A stretch of 64,000 nucleotides of DNA, from NCBI RefSeq assembly GCF_001667185.1, contig NZ_LZIC01000133.1, positions 1-64,000 on the forward strand. Reading direction: 5' to 3'. Below the pieces are notes generated by a model. It did no database searches and was not told the origin of the DNA. It saw only the letters and a program-made list of their open reading frames with translations. The DNA is from Mycobacterium sp. 852002-50816_SCH5313054-b (GTDB taxonomy: Bacteria; Actinomycetota; Actinomycetes; Mycobacteriales; Mycobacteriaceae). The translations under genes and the position numbers were made by a program. Shown piece by piece: positions 17,391 through 25,739 of the stretch (positions within the stretch are counted from its first letter, which is position 1; each line of letters opens with the position of its first letter).

Positions 17391-18173
17391 TCATTGGGCG
17401 GTCCAGCCGCCGTCGATCGAATAGCTCGCCCCCGTGATGGTAGCGGCCGCCTCGCCGGCCAGGAAGACCGCGAGGGCGCCGATGTCTTCCGGGTTGGTAT
17501 AGCGGGCCATCGGTTGCTTTTCCGCGACGAATTCCCGCCTGGCCTCGTCGAAGGGCTTTCCGGTCGCCTGGGCGCGCGTTTCGACCTGCCGAGCCACCAG
17601 CGGCGTCATCACCCATCCGGGACAGATCGCGTTGCATGTGATGCCGTGCTCGGCGGTTTCGATTGCGACCACCTTGGTCAGCCCGACCAGCCCGTGCTTG
17701 GCCGCGACATATGCCGACTTCCCGGCGCTGGCGACAAGGCCGTGTGCCGAGGCGATATTGACTATTCGGCCCCAGCCCCGGCTTTTCATTCCCGGGACTG
17801 CGCAGCGACAAGTGTGGAAGGCGGCCGACAAATTCGTGGCGATCACGGCGTCCCACTTTTCGACGGGGAAGTCCTCCACCTCCGCCACGAACTGGATGCC
17901 CGCGTTGTTGACGAGGACATCGACGGCTCCGAAGGTCCTTTCGGCGCGGCTGATCATGTCGGCGATCTCATCCGGCTTGGTCACGTCAGCGCCCGAATAG
18001 GCGGCCGCCACCCCGAACGTCTCCTCGATGCCGTGCCGCTGTTGCTCGACGCCGTCCGGGTCACCGAAACCGTTGAGGGTCACATTCGCGCCCTCCGCTG
18101 CGAAGGCGCGCGCGATACCCAAACCGATGCCCGACGTGGAACCCGTTACTAGAACGGACTTTCCGCGGATCAT
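17391..18173 (-). CDS. 3-hydroxybutyrate dehydrogenase-type SDR
   Basis: Classical short-chain dehydrogenase of 260 aa, probably interconverting D-3-hydroxybutyrate and acetoacetate with NAD. Visible motifs are the cofactor loop TGSTSGIGLG (about 10-19), NNAG, catalytic Ser in VNIASAHG and the YVAAK pair. The substrate-side block (CNAICPGWVMTPLV, FVAEKQPMARYTNPEDIG) matches bacterial 3-hydroxybutyrate dehydrogenases. It is monocistronic by spacing. Substrate assignment is by family only. Confidence 0.83.
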   Translation of the reverse strand: MIRGKSVLVTGSTSGIGLGIARAFAAEGANVTLNGFGDPDGVEQQRHGIEETFGVAAAYSGADVTKPDEIADMISRAERTFGAVDVLVNNAGIQFVAEVEDFPVEKWDAVIATNLSAAFHTCRCAVPGMKSRGWGRIVNIASAHGLVASAGKSAYVAAKHGLVGLTKVVAIETAEHGITCNAICPGWVMTPLVARQVETRAQATGKPFDEARREFVAEKQPMARYTNPEDIGALAVFLAGEAAATITGASYSIDGGWTAQ

Positions 18174-18200
18174 CGGATGCCGAAGGTTATCGCCGGTGCG

Positions 18201-18524
18201 TCAGCGTTCCGCGGACGGCGCGGGTTCCGTTTTGACCAGTTCGGTGAGACCGCTGACATTGAGGATCGGCATCAGCAGCGGGTGGGCGACGAGGCGGATG
18301 TCGTCGGCGCGGGCAAACAAGGCGTTGATGGCGGCGCTGTCGAGGTACTCCACCGCGCTGAGGTCGACGGTGAGCGTTTCGCCGCTGCCACCGGCCTCGG
18401 TGGTGGCGGTGGTGAGGGCTTGGTTGAAGGCGTCGATGTTGCTCAGGTCGATTTCCCCCGCTGCGGTCAGGACAAGATTTCCGTCGTTGCGGCGCGCGGT
18501 GTCGAGGGAAAGCGGCGTGGTCAT
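18201..18524 (-). CDS. STAS-domain anti-sigma factor antagonist
   Basis: A 107-aa RsbV/SpoIIAA-like protein. The STAS core has the strand LVLTAAGEIDLSN and the phosphoacceptor-region serine in VDLSAVEYLDSAAINAL. The start is ATG 18524, whose A is shared with the stop of the upstream SpoIIE-HATPase gene (TGATG). That coupling implies a partner-switching pair in which the kinase-like domain phosphorylates, and the phosphatase domain dephosphorylates, this protein. Confidence 0.88.
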   Translation of the reverse strand: MTTPLSLDTARRNDGNLVLTAAGEIDLSNIDAFNQALTTATTEAGGSGETLTVDLSAVEYLDSAAINALFARADDIRLVAHPLLMPILNVSGLTELVKTEPAPSAER

Positions 18525-21097
18525 CAGGTGATCCTCGCGGATAGGTGAACTGTGGTTCCGGCGGTGCCGGGTCTGATCGTGACGTCCTGCATGAGACCTC
18601 GCATCAGCGTGATGCCCCGGCCGCGGTTGGTTTCGGCGGCGGGTTGCGGTGGCTTCCACGAGCCGGTGTCGGTGATGGTCAACTGCACCTGGTCTACCAG
18701 GGCGGTCGCGCCCAGGACGATCGTGCCTTCCGGAGTGTGGCGATGACCATGCTCGATGGCGTTGGCGACGGCTTCGCCCGCGGCGACGAGCACGTCCACA
18801 GTCTTGTCCGGGTCCACCCGGGCCTGGGTCAGCCAGGTGCGCAACGCGGTGCGCGCGGGGGCGAGCTGGCTGACGTCCGCGGGAAACGTCAGCTCCAGCG
18901 GTGCGGGGTGGCGGTAGAGCAGCAGGACGACGTCATCCTGGTATCCGCCGCCCGGCGCGAGTCCGGACATGATGTGGTTCGCCAGATCGTCAAGGGTGGA
19001 GGTGCGGCCGTCCTGAAGGAGGGTGGCGGCGCGGGAGATGCCCTGGTGCAGTGCAATGCGGCGACGCTCGACGAGACCGTCGGTGTAGAGCAGGAGCGTC
19101 GCTCGCGCCGGGATGGTCACGTGCGCCTCGGGACGGGCCCAAGTGGATCGCACTCCCAAAGCGATGGTGTGGCCGTCGTCGAGCATCTGGGTGGTGCCGT
19201 CGGAGTGGACCAGGATGGGTGGCGGGTGCCCGGCGCTGGAGTAGACCAGCTCACCGGTTTCGCGGGTCAGCACCGCGCAGACGGCGGTGGTGCATTGCGC
19301 GCCGGGCAGCCGCGCCGCGAACCGGTCCATCCCCGCCAGCGCAGCGGCCGGGCTGGGGTTGTCGAACAGCAGGGCGCGGCAGGCGCTGCGCATCTGCCCC
19401 ATGACGGTGGCGGCGGCAAGGCCATGGCCGACGCAGTCGCCGACGATCATCGCGATGCGTCCGTCTTCCAGATCGACGATGTCGAACCAGTCACCGCCCA
19501 CCTGCAGGGGGGCGCTTGCGGCCTGGTAGCGCACCGCGAACCCGTGCGGCAAGTCGGCCGGGCCGAGGATCGCGTGCTGCAACGCCAGGGCGGTCTCGCG
19601 CTGCTGATCCACCTGGTGCACACGCTGCAGGCCTTGGCCCAGCCGTCCTGCCAGCACGGTCAGCAGCGTCTGGTCCTCGAGGGTGAACGGGCGCTGCTCG
19701 GCCAGGTCCAGCCAGACGACGAGCACGCCCTCGGGATGCTGCAGCGCGATCCCGGCCGAACCCGGCCTGGTCGAGTTAGGGGTGAGCAGGTCGCCGTCGC
19801 GGAGCGAACCGAGCAAGTGTCGCGTATCGGCGGGCAGGTCGGCCCATTGCGTTGGCTCGCCAACCGACACCACTTGCGGTGCGCTGTAAGCGGTTTGGGT
19901 GACGGAACTGGGTGCCGGGAAGGTGACGGCCAGCACGCGGCGGGCCCGCCACAGCCGGCGCAGTTCCTCCGCCACGGCGCGCAGCGCGTCATCGACGGTG
20001 TCTGCTTGGGCCAGTTCCTGATTGAGCGCATGTTCCCGGCCGGCGGCGAGCGCCAGAGCAATCGCAGCGTGCCGGGCGAAGTCACTGACCAGTTCCAGGT
20101 AATCGGTGTCGAACGGAGGCTGCTGCGGGTGGCGCGCGACGGCGATGACACCGAGCACCCTGTCGTCGGCAATCAGCGGCATGACCGTCGCCGAGCGTTC
20201 ACCGGCATCGGTGAACCCTTCGATCGGGTATTGGAACGAATCGGTGATCAGCGGCAGACCGCGCCGTGCCACCCCGCCCGTCGTGGACCCCTCCATCGGG
20301 ACCTGCCGGCCGATCACCTCCGAGGCGTACCGGCCCGCGGTGGCGGCCACCACCAGGGTGTCGACTTCATCGGCGGGCAGATCGGGATCTTTCGGAATCA
20401 GCAAGATCGCCTGCTCGGCGTCGGCCAGCTCCAGCGCCCGGTTCACGATCAGCTGCAAGGGTCCCGTCTGCGGTGCCCCGGACAACAGCGCCGTCGTGAT
20501 CTCGCGGCTGGCCTTCGTCCACTTCGCCGATTCGCGCTCCCGCTCGAAGAGCCGCGCATTGTCGATGGCGGCGGCCGCGGCCGTGGCCATTGCCCGTACG
20601 GCGCCCTCCTGAATGTCAGAGAACACCCGGCCCGGCCGGTCGTCGGCCAGGTAGAGGCTGCCGAAGTCGGCCGCCCGCACGGTGATTGGTATTCCGAGGA
20701 GTGCCCGTATCGGCGTGCCCTGCACGTCCAGCCCGCCGGCCTGCGGATCACCGCTCGCATCGTCGACGCGCAGACCGCCACCGACCGGCAGCTCGCCCAG
20801 CCGCCGCGCCGTGTCGTCGTCGATGCCGGCGCGCACGAACGAGGCCAGGGCGCCGTCGGACGCGCGTATCCCCAACGCACCGTACGGGGCGCCGGTCAGC
20901 TCCATCGCCGCATCCACGATGCGATGCAACGTGACTTCCAGGTCCAGATCGGAGCCGATCTCGACGATGACCCGCACCAGTTGTTCCAGCTGGTCGCGGG
21001 CCGCCACCAGCTCGTCGAGCTGTTCATGCACAGGACCCACCAGCTCACGCTGGCCCTGCCAGGTGAATGCGGATTCGTCCCGGTCGTCGTCCGCCAT
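18524..21097 (-). CDS. GAF-SpoIIE phosphatase-HATPase fusion regulator
   Basis: An 857-aa cytoplasmic sensor. Three GAF-like domains occupy about residues 40-190, 195-355 and 360-510. A PP2C/SpoIIE phosphatase spans about 520-715 (GGDWFDIVDLEDG, GDCVGHG, YTDGLVERR, DDVVLLLY). An RsbW-like HATPase lies at 730-857 (AGEAVANAIEHG, ITDTGSW, NRGRGITLM). The start is ATG 21097 (MADDDRDES); the open frame continues upstream without family-like sequence. Phosphatase and kinase are fused in one protein with a STAS substrate encoded next, so it is a compact partner-switching module. The target sigma factor is not in view. Confidence 0.9.
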   Translation of the reverse strand: MADDDRDESAFTWQGQRELVGPVHEQLDELVAARDQLEQLVRVIVEIGSDLDLEVTLHRIVDAAMELTGAPYGALGIRASDGALASFVRAGIDDDTARRLGELPVGGGLRVDDASGDPQAGGLDVQGTPIRALLGIPITVRAADFGSLYLADDRPGRVFSDIQEGAVRAMATAAAAAIDNARLFERERESAKWTKASREITTALLSGAPQTGPLQLIVNRALELADAEQAILLIPKDPDLPADEVDTLVVAATAGRYASEVIGRQVPMEGSTTGGVARRGLPLITDSFQYPIEGFTDAGERSATVMPLIADDRVLGVIAVARHPQQPPFDTDYLELVSDFARHAAIALALAAGREHALNQELAQADTVDDALRAVAEELRRLWRARRVLAVTFPAPSSVTQTAYSAPQVVSVGEPTQWADLPADTRHLLGSLRDGDLLTPNSTRPGSAGIALQHPEGVLVVWLDLAEQRPFTLEDQTLLTVLAGRLGQGLQRVHQVDQQRETALALQHAILGPADLPHGFAVRYQAASAPLQVGGDWFDIVDLEDGRIAMIVGDCVGHGLAAATVMGQMRSACRALLFDNPSPAAALAGMDRFAARLPGAQCTTAVCAVLTRETGELVYSSAGHPPPILVHSDGTTQMLDDGHTIALGVRSTWARPEAHVTIPARATLLLYTDGLVERRRIALHQGISRAATLLQDGRTSTLDDLANHIMSGLAPGGGYQDDVVLLLYRHPAPLELTFPADVSQLAPARTALRTWLTQARVDPDKTVDVLVAAGEAVANAIEHGHRHTPEGTIVLGATALVDQVQLTITDTGSWKPPQPAAETNRGRGITLMRGLMQDVTIRPGTAGTTVHLSARIT

Positions 21098-21131
21098 AGA
21101 GACAAACTTAGTTGTTAAATTCCGGCCGTCG

Positions 21132-22040
21132 TCAATTTGGGGCATTCGGGGGCACCCGGCGAAGATGTTCTTCGCCTCCTGGCCAGGTCCACCGTGGGGG
21201 CGCCGTGCCGACCACCCGCTGCGGAACGAAATGGACGTGGCGCCCGGTGTAGCCGTCGTCGCCGGCGGCCGCGTCGCTCCAGCGAACCTCCGCGCTGCCG
21301 GAGAGCTGCAGCGCGGTACCGGCGCGGAAGTCCAGGAACAGCAGGGCCGCGGTGGGATCTGCGGCGAGGTTGCCCAGGCTGTTGAACATGTTGTTGCCCG
21401 GATAGTCCGGCCACCAAAGGTGCCCGGTCGCGGCGTGGACGAAACCGGACGGGCCGCCGCGGTGGGAGGCGTCGTTGCCACTGGCGGCGTGGGTGGTGCC
21501 CAGAAAGAACGTGTCGGCGGTGTTGATGAGGCGAATGTCGTCGGGCCGCAACGTCAATCCCGAATAATGGCGCACCAGTTTGTCGTCCGGTCGTCCATCG
21601 ACCTGGATGCGGCGCTGCTGGATGTACTGCGGGCAGTTGCCGTAAGCCTGGTCGATGTCGATGGTCAGTCCTCCGTCGTTGCCGGTGAGGCGACCGTTGA
21701 TCCGAAGCCGCCGCCGGGTCAGGAAGTTCATGGCGATGACGCCCACCGGCTGCCCGCACGCTGGGCCGTGCAGGGGATCAGCACTCGGCAGCGACGCGTG
21801 GATTCGCAATGTGGTGGGCGACGCGGCCTGCAGGAAACCGGCCGGCCCGAGCAGCGGTGAGGTCCACAGCCGCCCGGTCGTGTCCCGCGCGGTCAGCGCC
21901 GCGAATGTCACCTCGGAGAGAAACGCGGCCGTTCCAGCACGCAATTGGCCCGGGGCGAGCATCGGCGCGAGCCGGGCGGCCTGCGCTTCGACGCCGGCTT
22001 GTCGTTGCATGGCAAGTTCGCCGCTGTGGAAACCCGTCAT
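21132..22040 (-). CDS. Pyridoxamine 5'-phosphate oxidase family protein
   Basis: A 302-aa flavin-binding split-barrel protein. The C-terminal part holds the family core (GHLWWPDYPGNNMFNSLGNL, ADPTAALLFLDF, GTALQLSGSAEVRW). The N-terminal third (FLSEVTFAALTARDTTGRLW) matches the longer PNPOx-like proteins of actinobacteria. The start is ATG 22040. It lies 4 bp after the aldo/keto reductase stop, so they form an operon under the TetR gene's apparent operator. Confidence 0.8.
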   Translation of the reverse strand: MTGFHSGELAMQRQAGVEAQAARLAPMLAPGQLRAGTAAFLSEVTFAALTARDTTGRLWTSPLLGPAGFLQAASPTTLRIHASLPSADPLHGPACGQPVGVIAMNFLTRRRLRINGRLTGNDGGLTIDIDQAYGNCPQYIQQRRIQVDGRPDDKLVRHYSGLTLRPDDIRLINTADTFFLGTTHAASGNDASHRGGPSGFVHAATGHLWWPDYPGNNMFNSLGNLAADPTAALLFLDFRAGTALQLSGSAEVRWSDAAAGDDGYTGRHVHFVPQRVVGTAPPRWTWPGGEEHLRRVPPNAPN

Positions 22041-22044
22041 GTGC

Positions 22045-22983
22045 TCAACTTCCTTGCGGGACTTCGGCAAATCCCGGTTCTCCGGCGTCGACGACGGAAT
22101 TGAACCGGTACCGAGTTTCGAGACGCTGGTTGATCTCGTGGATCGCGCTCTGCGGGAGGGCGGTGACATCGAAGTTCTCGCCGATGCGTGCCGGCTTGAC
22201 GGAGGACGTGAGGACTGCGCTGCCGCGCTGGATGCCCCAGGCCAAAAGCACTTGCGCGGGGGTCTTTCCGACGCTGGACGCGATCGCGACGACGAGGGGA
22301 TCGTCGAGCAGGCGTGGTTCCAGCGCGTGTCCCAGGGCTGCGAATGCCAACAGGATGACCCCGTGCGTCGTGCACAATTCGTGAAGTTCCCATTGCGGGT
22401 GGTAGGGGTGCGACTCGACCTCGACGACCGCCGGCTTGATCCGGGAGTTCTCGACGATTTTCCGGGTGCCCGCGGCGTCGATGTCGGACAGGCCGATCGA
22501 TCGCGAAAGACCCTCGTCGACAAGGCTTTCCATCGCGGCCCAGGTTTCCTCGAGCGTGACGCCGTCGTCGTAGACGACGGCGCCGTGGGCGTCGCGGGGA
22601 TCCTGGTCGTCGCCGGGCCGGAACGCGAACGGCGTGTGCACCAGATATAGGTCGACCGCCTCCAGCCCGAGCCTGTCCAGGCTGGCCTGCAGCGCGGGCC
22701 TGACCCGTTCGGGTCGGTGGTTGTTGTTCCACAGCTTGGTGGTGACGAACAGTTCCTCGCGGCGCACGGTCCCGTCCGCGAACAACTCTTTGAGCGCCGC
22801 ACCGACCTCGGCTTCGTTGCGGTACCGCTCGGCGGCGTCGAGGTGCCGGAACCCCACCTGCACCGCGGCCCTCACGGCGTTGCGCGTCTGGCTGCGATCG
22901 GAAAGTGAAGTCCCAAACCCGAGCGCGGGCATCGCACCGTTGCCGTCGTTCAAAGCGAATTTGTGCTGACTGAGGTCTGACAT
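22045..22983 (-). CDS. Aldo/keto reductase
   Basis: A 312-aa NADPH-dependent (beta/alpha)8 reductase. The catalytic tetrad is visible: Asp in FRHLDAAERY, Tyr in the same motif, Lys in VTTKLWN and His in YLVHTPF. The cofactor end is GSAVLTSSVKPARIGEN. It is first gene of a two-gene operon with the PNPOx protein. A TetR-like palindrome sits 51-68 bp upstream of the start, so it is probably de-repressed by an electrophile or similar ligand. Confidence 0.9.
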   Translation of the reverse strand: MSDLSQHKFALNDGNGAMPALGFGTSLSDRSQTRNAVRAAVQVGFRHLDAAERYRNEAEVGAALKELFADGTVRREELFVTTKLWNNNHRPERVRPALQASLDRLGLEAVDLYLVHTPFAFRPGDDQDPRDAHGAVVYDDGVTLEETWAAMESLVDEGLSRSIGLSDIDAAGTRKIVENSRIKPAVVEVESHPYHPQWELHELCTTHGVILLAFAALGHALEPRLLDDPLVVAIASSVGKTPAQVLLAWGIQRGSAVLTSSVKPARIGENFDVTALPQSAIHEINQRLETRYRFNSVVDAGEPGFAEVPQGS

Positions 22984-23033
22984 CGGGGGCCGTCCTTGCG
23001 AGTCGGGAACCGGTGGGGGCTGGCCGCTAGCTA

Positions 23034-23051
23034 TAGATGACCAGTCGTCTA
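23034..23051. promoter_or_regulatory. Candidate TetR operator before the aldo/keto reductase operon
   Basis: The 18-bp sequence TAGATGACCAGTCGTCTA is an imperfect palindrome (14 of 18 positions symmetric). It matches the palindrome at the TetR gene in its GAC..GTC core and outer TAG/CTA ends. Confidence 0.65.
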
Positions 23052-23091
23052 CTCAACGGGTTTACTGGGGACCGTATTCCCGTCGGACGGA

Positions 23092-23682
23092 TCAGTGCAG
23101 AAGCGCCGGGACGGTGACCGCTTCGAATCGGTCGTACGGGGTGCGGCTGCGGGTGACTTTCCCGCGCAGGGCCGCGCCTTCCCATGCCTCGATGAGCTGG
23201 GCGGCGAGCTCGCCGGCATCGAGGTCGCTGCGGACGCCATCGGAGTCGCGCTGGCCGGAACGCACACACGTGCAAAGGGCCGCATCCCAGCGGTCGAGGA
23301 TGCGCACAAGTTCGGTGCGCACCGGTTCGCTCGACCCGCCGAGCTCGAGCGATAGGTTGCCGACCAGGCAGCCGAGCAGGAAGTCGCCGGCCTCGTGTTC
23401 GTCAGCGAGTGCGTGGAAGAAGCGCGTGATTCGCTCCTGGGCCGTCCCGCTTGTCTCCAGGATCGGCAGCAGCCGCGCCTCGATATCGGCCCAGTGATGT
23501 GCGAGGATCGCCGCCGCGAAAGCCTCTTTGCTGTCGAAGTACGCGTAGAACGATCCCTTCGGCACCTCGGCCGCATCGGTGATGTCCTTGACGCCGCTGG
23601 CGGTGAAACCCCGGGCGTGCACGAGTTCGAGTCCCGCCTCAAGCAGGCGGCGGCGCACCTCTGGGTTCGGTGGGCGCGGCAT
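23092..23682 (-). CDS. TetR-family transcriptional regulator
   Basis: A 196-aa repressor-type protein. The N-terminal helix-turn-helix covers residues 10-50 (RRRLLEAGLELVHARGFTAS, VPKGSFYAYFDSKEAFAAAI). The C-terminal ligand domain (FLLGCLVGNLSLELGG, WEGAALRGKV) resembles the TetR_C_6 class. It lies upstream of and on the same strand as the aldo/keto reductase operon. A related palindrome lies in its own leader (23694-23711), implying autoregulation. Confidence 0.88.
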   Translation of the reverse strand: MPRPPNPEVRRRLLEAGLELVHARGFTASGVKDITDAAEVPKGSFYAYFDSKEAFAAAILAHHWADIEARLLPILETSGTAQERITRFFHALADEHEAGDFLLGCLVGNLSLELGGSSEPVRTELVRILDRWDAALCTCVRSGQRDSDGVRSDLDAGELAAQLIEAWEGAALRGKVTRSRTPYDRFEAVTVPALLH

Positions 23683-23693
23683 AGCGCCAATAG

Positions 23694-23711
23694 TAGCCGA
23701 CCGGTCAGCTA
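23694..23711. promoter_or_regulatory. Candidate TetR operator at its own gene
   Basis: The 18-bp sequence TAGCCGACCGGTCAGCTA (16 of 18 positions symmetric) ends 12 bp before the TetR start codon. Comparison with 23034-23051 gives the shared form TAG..GAC..GTC..CTA. Confidence 0.7.
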
Positions 23712-23750
23712 TCTTGGTGGGTTAGTGGCGGATCGAAGGCTGGGCGGCCG

Positions 23751-23984
23751 TCACGATGCTTTGGCGTACCTGCGGACCAACTCGTCCTCGCCGAACGTGT
23801 TCGTGCGCTGCAGGCCGTTGTCGTCGCGGGTGAAAAAGGTCCACTGCCGCGGAGTGCTCTGGGGCCCGCCGATCAATTTCACGGTGAGGCGCAATTTGGT
23901 GTCGTGCAACGTGCCGATGATGTCACCGACCCGGACCTGCGACGGATGGATCTGGGGTGCGTCGCACCAATTATCTGTAGGCAT
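23751..23984 (-). CDS. Small conserved hypothetical protein
   Basis: A 77-aa soluble protein (PTDNWCDAPQIHPSQVRVGD, then a beta-rich KLRLTVKLIGG and RQWTFFTRDDNG). Two in-frame ATGs exist. The second, at 23984, is preferred because AAAGGATG (23991-23998) is at normal ribosome-site distance from it but abuts the first. It looks like a small SH3-like or DUF domain. Function unknown. Confidence 0.65.
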   Translation of the reverse strand: MPTDNWCDAPQIHPSQVRVGDIIGTLHDTKLRLTVKLIGGPQSTPRQWTFFTRDDNGLQRTNTFGEDELVRRYAKAS

Positions 23985-24262
23985 TTCGTCCATCCTTTAG
24001 CTGTTGCCGCAACCCTACTTCGGATTTGAGTTCCCCGCTGGTCCCCCGGCCAATCTGCCCGGGCGCTGGTGGCGTAGCGTCAATAGCGAGCCGTTTCGTT
24101 GTCTGCGGTGGTCCACCGCCATCCGCGCGGATGACACCCCCGGGCAATGCGATTCCTCCGCTCGGCCCGCGCCCGCGGGGCAGGCGATGCAACGTGAAGG
24201 ACCAGCCCGTGGATCGCACGACGCCAACCGTAAGTACAGCTCCCACATCGATCGGCTGAGCG

Positions 24263-24712
24263 ATGACCTATCCGCGAGCGGGCCGGCGCCGCACCGATCC
24301 CGTCCGGCTCTCCGTGGCTCGCCAGTTGGGTGGCGCCATCGACGGCGCGTGGTGGCCCCGCGCAGACCGAATCACCAACGAGCTGCCCACTCTTGTCGGG
24401 GCTCTGACTCCCCTGCTCGGCGACATCGACTGCATCAACGTCAACTGGCCGCCGCTGCAACGACCCCCCGACTTCAATTGGGCGGGTTGGGAACACAAGC
24501 GCCAGCACGTGATGACATTGAGCGGCGGTCTGGCACACGTCAACCTTCTGGTCATCCCGTATGCCACCTACACCGCGCTCGCCGTGATGGTGCTGCGCCG
24601 CGCTGCCGACCTGCCCGTCGACTCCTGCGACCAAGGCAAGCAAGCTTTTCTGACCGCCGGCCTGATCGTGCAGGCCGCCCGGCAACAACTCGCCACGGCG
24701 GTCGCCGAATAG
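24263..24712 (+). CDS. DUF5994 family protein
   Basis: A 149-aa soluble protein. DPVRLSVARQLGGAIDGAWWPR near the start, DIDCINVNWPPLQRPPDFNW in the middle and NLLVIPYATYTALAVMVLRRAA toward the end match the DUF5994 family common in mycobacteria. No catalytic motif is visible. It is followed by a strong hairpin at 24732-24750. Function unknown. Confidence 0.78.
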   Translation: MTYPRAGRRRTDPVRLSVARQLGGAIDGAWWPRADRITNELPTLVGALTPLLGDIDCINVNWPPLQRPPDFNWAGWEHKRQHVMTLSGGLAHVNLLVIPYATYTALAVMVLRRAADLPVDSCDQGKQAFLTAGLIVQAARQQLATAVAE

Positions 24713-24731
24713 CTTGAGGCGCCTGCCGAAT

Positions 24732-24750
24732 CGGTAGTGGGACACTACCG
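24732..24750. promoter_or_regulatory. Perfect 8-bp hairpin between DUF5994 and GNAT genes
   Basis: CGGTAGTG, loop GGA, CACTACCG. It ends 2 bp before the ATG of the acetyltransferase, where the ribosome site should be. There is no T-run, so it could be an operator or a translation-blocking hairpin as well as a terminator. Confidence 0.5.
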
Positions 24751-24752
24751 GC

Positions 24753-25298
24753 ATGGCAGCAAGCGATGACACGGTGCGATCGGCGATCCCGGAAGATGCC
24801 GCCGGTTGCATGGCGATTTATCGCCCCTACGTTGAGAACACGGCGATCACCTTCGAAGTTGACGTCCCGACGGTAGCGGAGCTGGCGGCGCGCATCGACG
24901 CGGCCCGGGCGACCCACGAATGGCTCGTCGCCGAGGATGCCGCAGGGCGAGTGATCGGCTACGCCTACGCGCACGCGTTCAATCCCCGCGCCGCGTACCA
25001 ATGGTCGGCCGAAACCAGCATCTACGTCGACGACGGGCATCACCGTTCGGGCGCTGGCCGCAAGCTCTACACACGGCTGCTGCGCCGGCTCGCCGAGCGC
25101 GGTTACCGCCGCGCCTTCGCCGGCATCACCCAACCCAACGAATCCAGCAACGCATTTCACCGATCCTTCGGGTTTCAGGATGCGGGTCTCTACCGTCGAG
25201 TCGGATGGAAACACGACCGCTGGCACGACGTCGCGTGGATGCAGCTCGACCTGTCGCCTGCCGCCGAGCCGGACGGCCCGCCAACCCCGATCAGCTGA
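24753..25298 (+). CDS. GNAT acetyltransferase, phosphinothricin-acetyltransferase-like
   Basis: A 181-aa acetyl-CoA-dependent N-acetyltransferase. The IRP/IYRPYVENTAITFEVDVPT start, the YAYAHAFNPRAAYQWSAETSIYV core and the acetyl-CoA loop (HHRSGAGRKLYTRLL) match the PAT/bar-like subgroup. ESSNAFHRSFGF is the conserved C-terminal motif. The natural substrate may be methionine sulfoximine-like compounds or another amine. The C-terminus overlaps the convergent SnoaL-like gene by 8 bp. Confidence 0.87.
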   Translation: MAASDDTVRSAIPEDAAGCMAIYRPYVENTAITFEVDVPTVAELAARIDAARATHEWLVAEDAAGRVIGYAYAHAFNPRAAYQWSAETSIYVDDGHHRSGAGRKLYTRLLRRLAERGYRRAFAGITQPNESSNAFHRSFGFQDAGLYRRVGWKHDRWHDVAWMQLDLSPAAEPDGPPTPIS

Positions 25299-25671
25299 TC
25301 GAGTCCGTCGCACCTTGCGCGGCAAGGAGATACGTTCCGTGGCCCTCGATCACCAGCCCGTCGCTGAACTGGAGCACCTCGCTGACCAGGCCACCGTCTT
25401 GGTTGCGGTACGCGATGACGATGGTGTCGATGCCCTCGTAGACGCCCTCGACGGCGAACCGCAGGTTCGCGACGCGCTGCAACGCCCGGGTCCAGTAGTC
25501 GCGGAGTGCGGGCTTGCCGCGAATGACTCCCGCGGTTTCCGGCAGCAGCTTGGCGGCCACCGGCGACGTGAACACGACGTCGTCGTCGAAATGCCGGAGG
25601 ACCGACTCCACGTCGTGGGCATTCCATGAATTCACCCACTGCTCAGCGAAGGCAACCGCGTCAGGCTTCAC
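25291..25671 (-). CDS. SnoaL-like NTF2-family protein
   Basis: A 126-aa cone-shaped alpha+beta protein (AEQWVNSWNAHDVESVLRHF, DDDVVFTSPVA, YWTRALQRVANLRFAVEGVY). GTG 25671 is chosen because residues upstream in the longer ORF are unlike the family. It may be a hydrolase, isomerase or ligand-binding protein; active-site residues cannot be assigned. It is divergent from the SSADH gene with 68 bp between starts. Confidence 0.75.
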   Translation of the reverse strand: MKPDAVAFAEQWVNSWNAHDVESVLRHFDDDVVFTSPVAAKLLPETAGVIRGKPALRDYWTRALQRVANLRFAVEGVYEGIDTIVIAYRNQDGGLVSEVLQFSDGLVIEGHGTYLLAAQGATDSIS

Positions 25672-25739
25672 GGTGGTGCACTGTAGTCGCGGCGATAGGC
25701 TGGTGCTTTGGACGCTGCGCATTTCCGAGGGGTAACGAC

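Noticed and set aside
18545..21118. 857-aa plus-strand frame opposite the SpoIIE-HATPase gene
   Set aside because: No domain content; the opposite strand has complete GAF, phosphatase and ATPase motifs.
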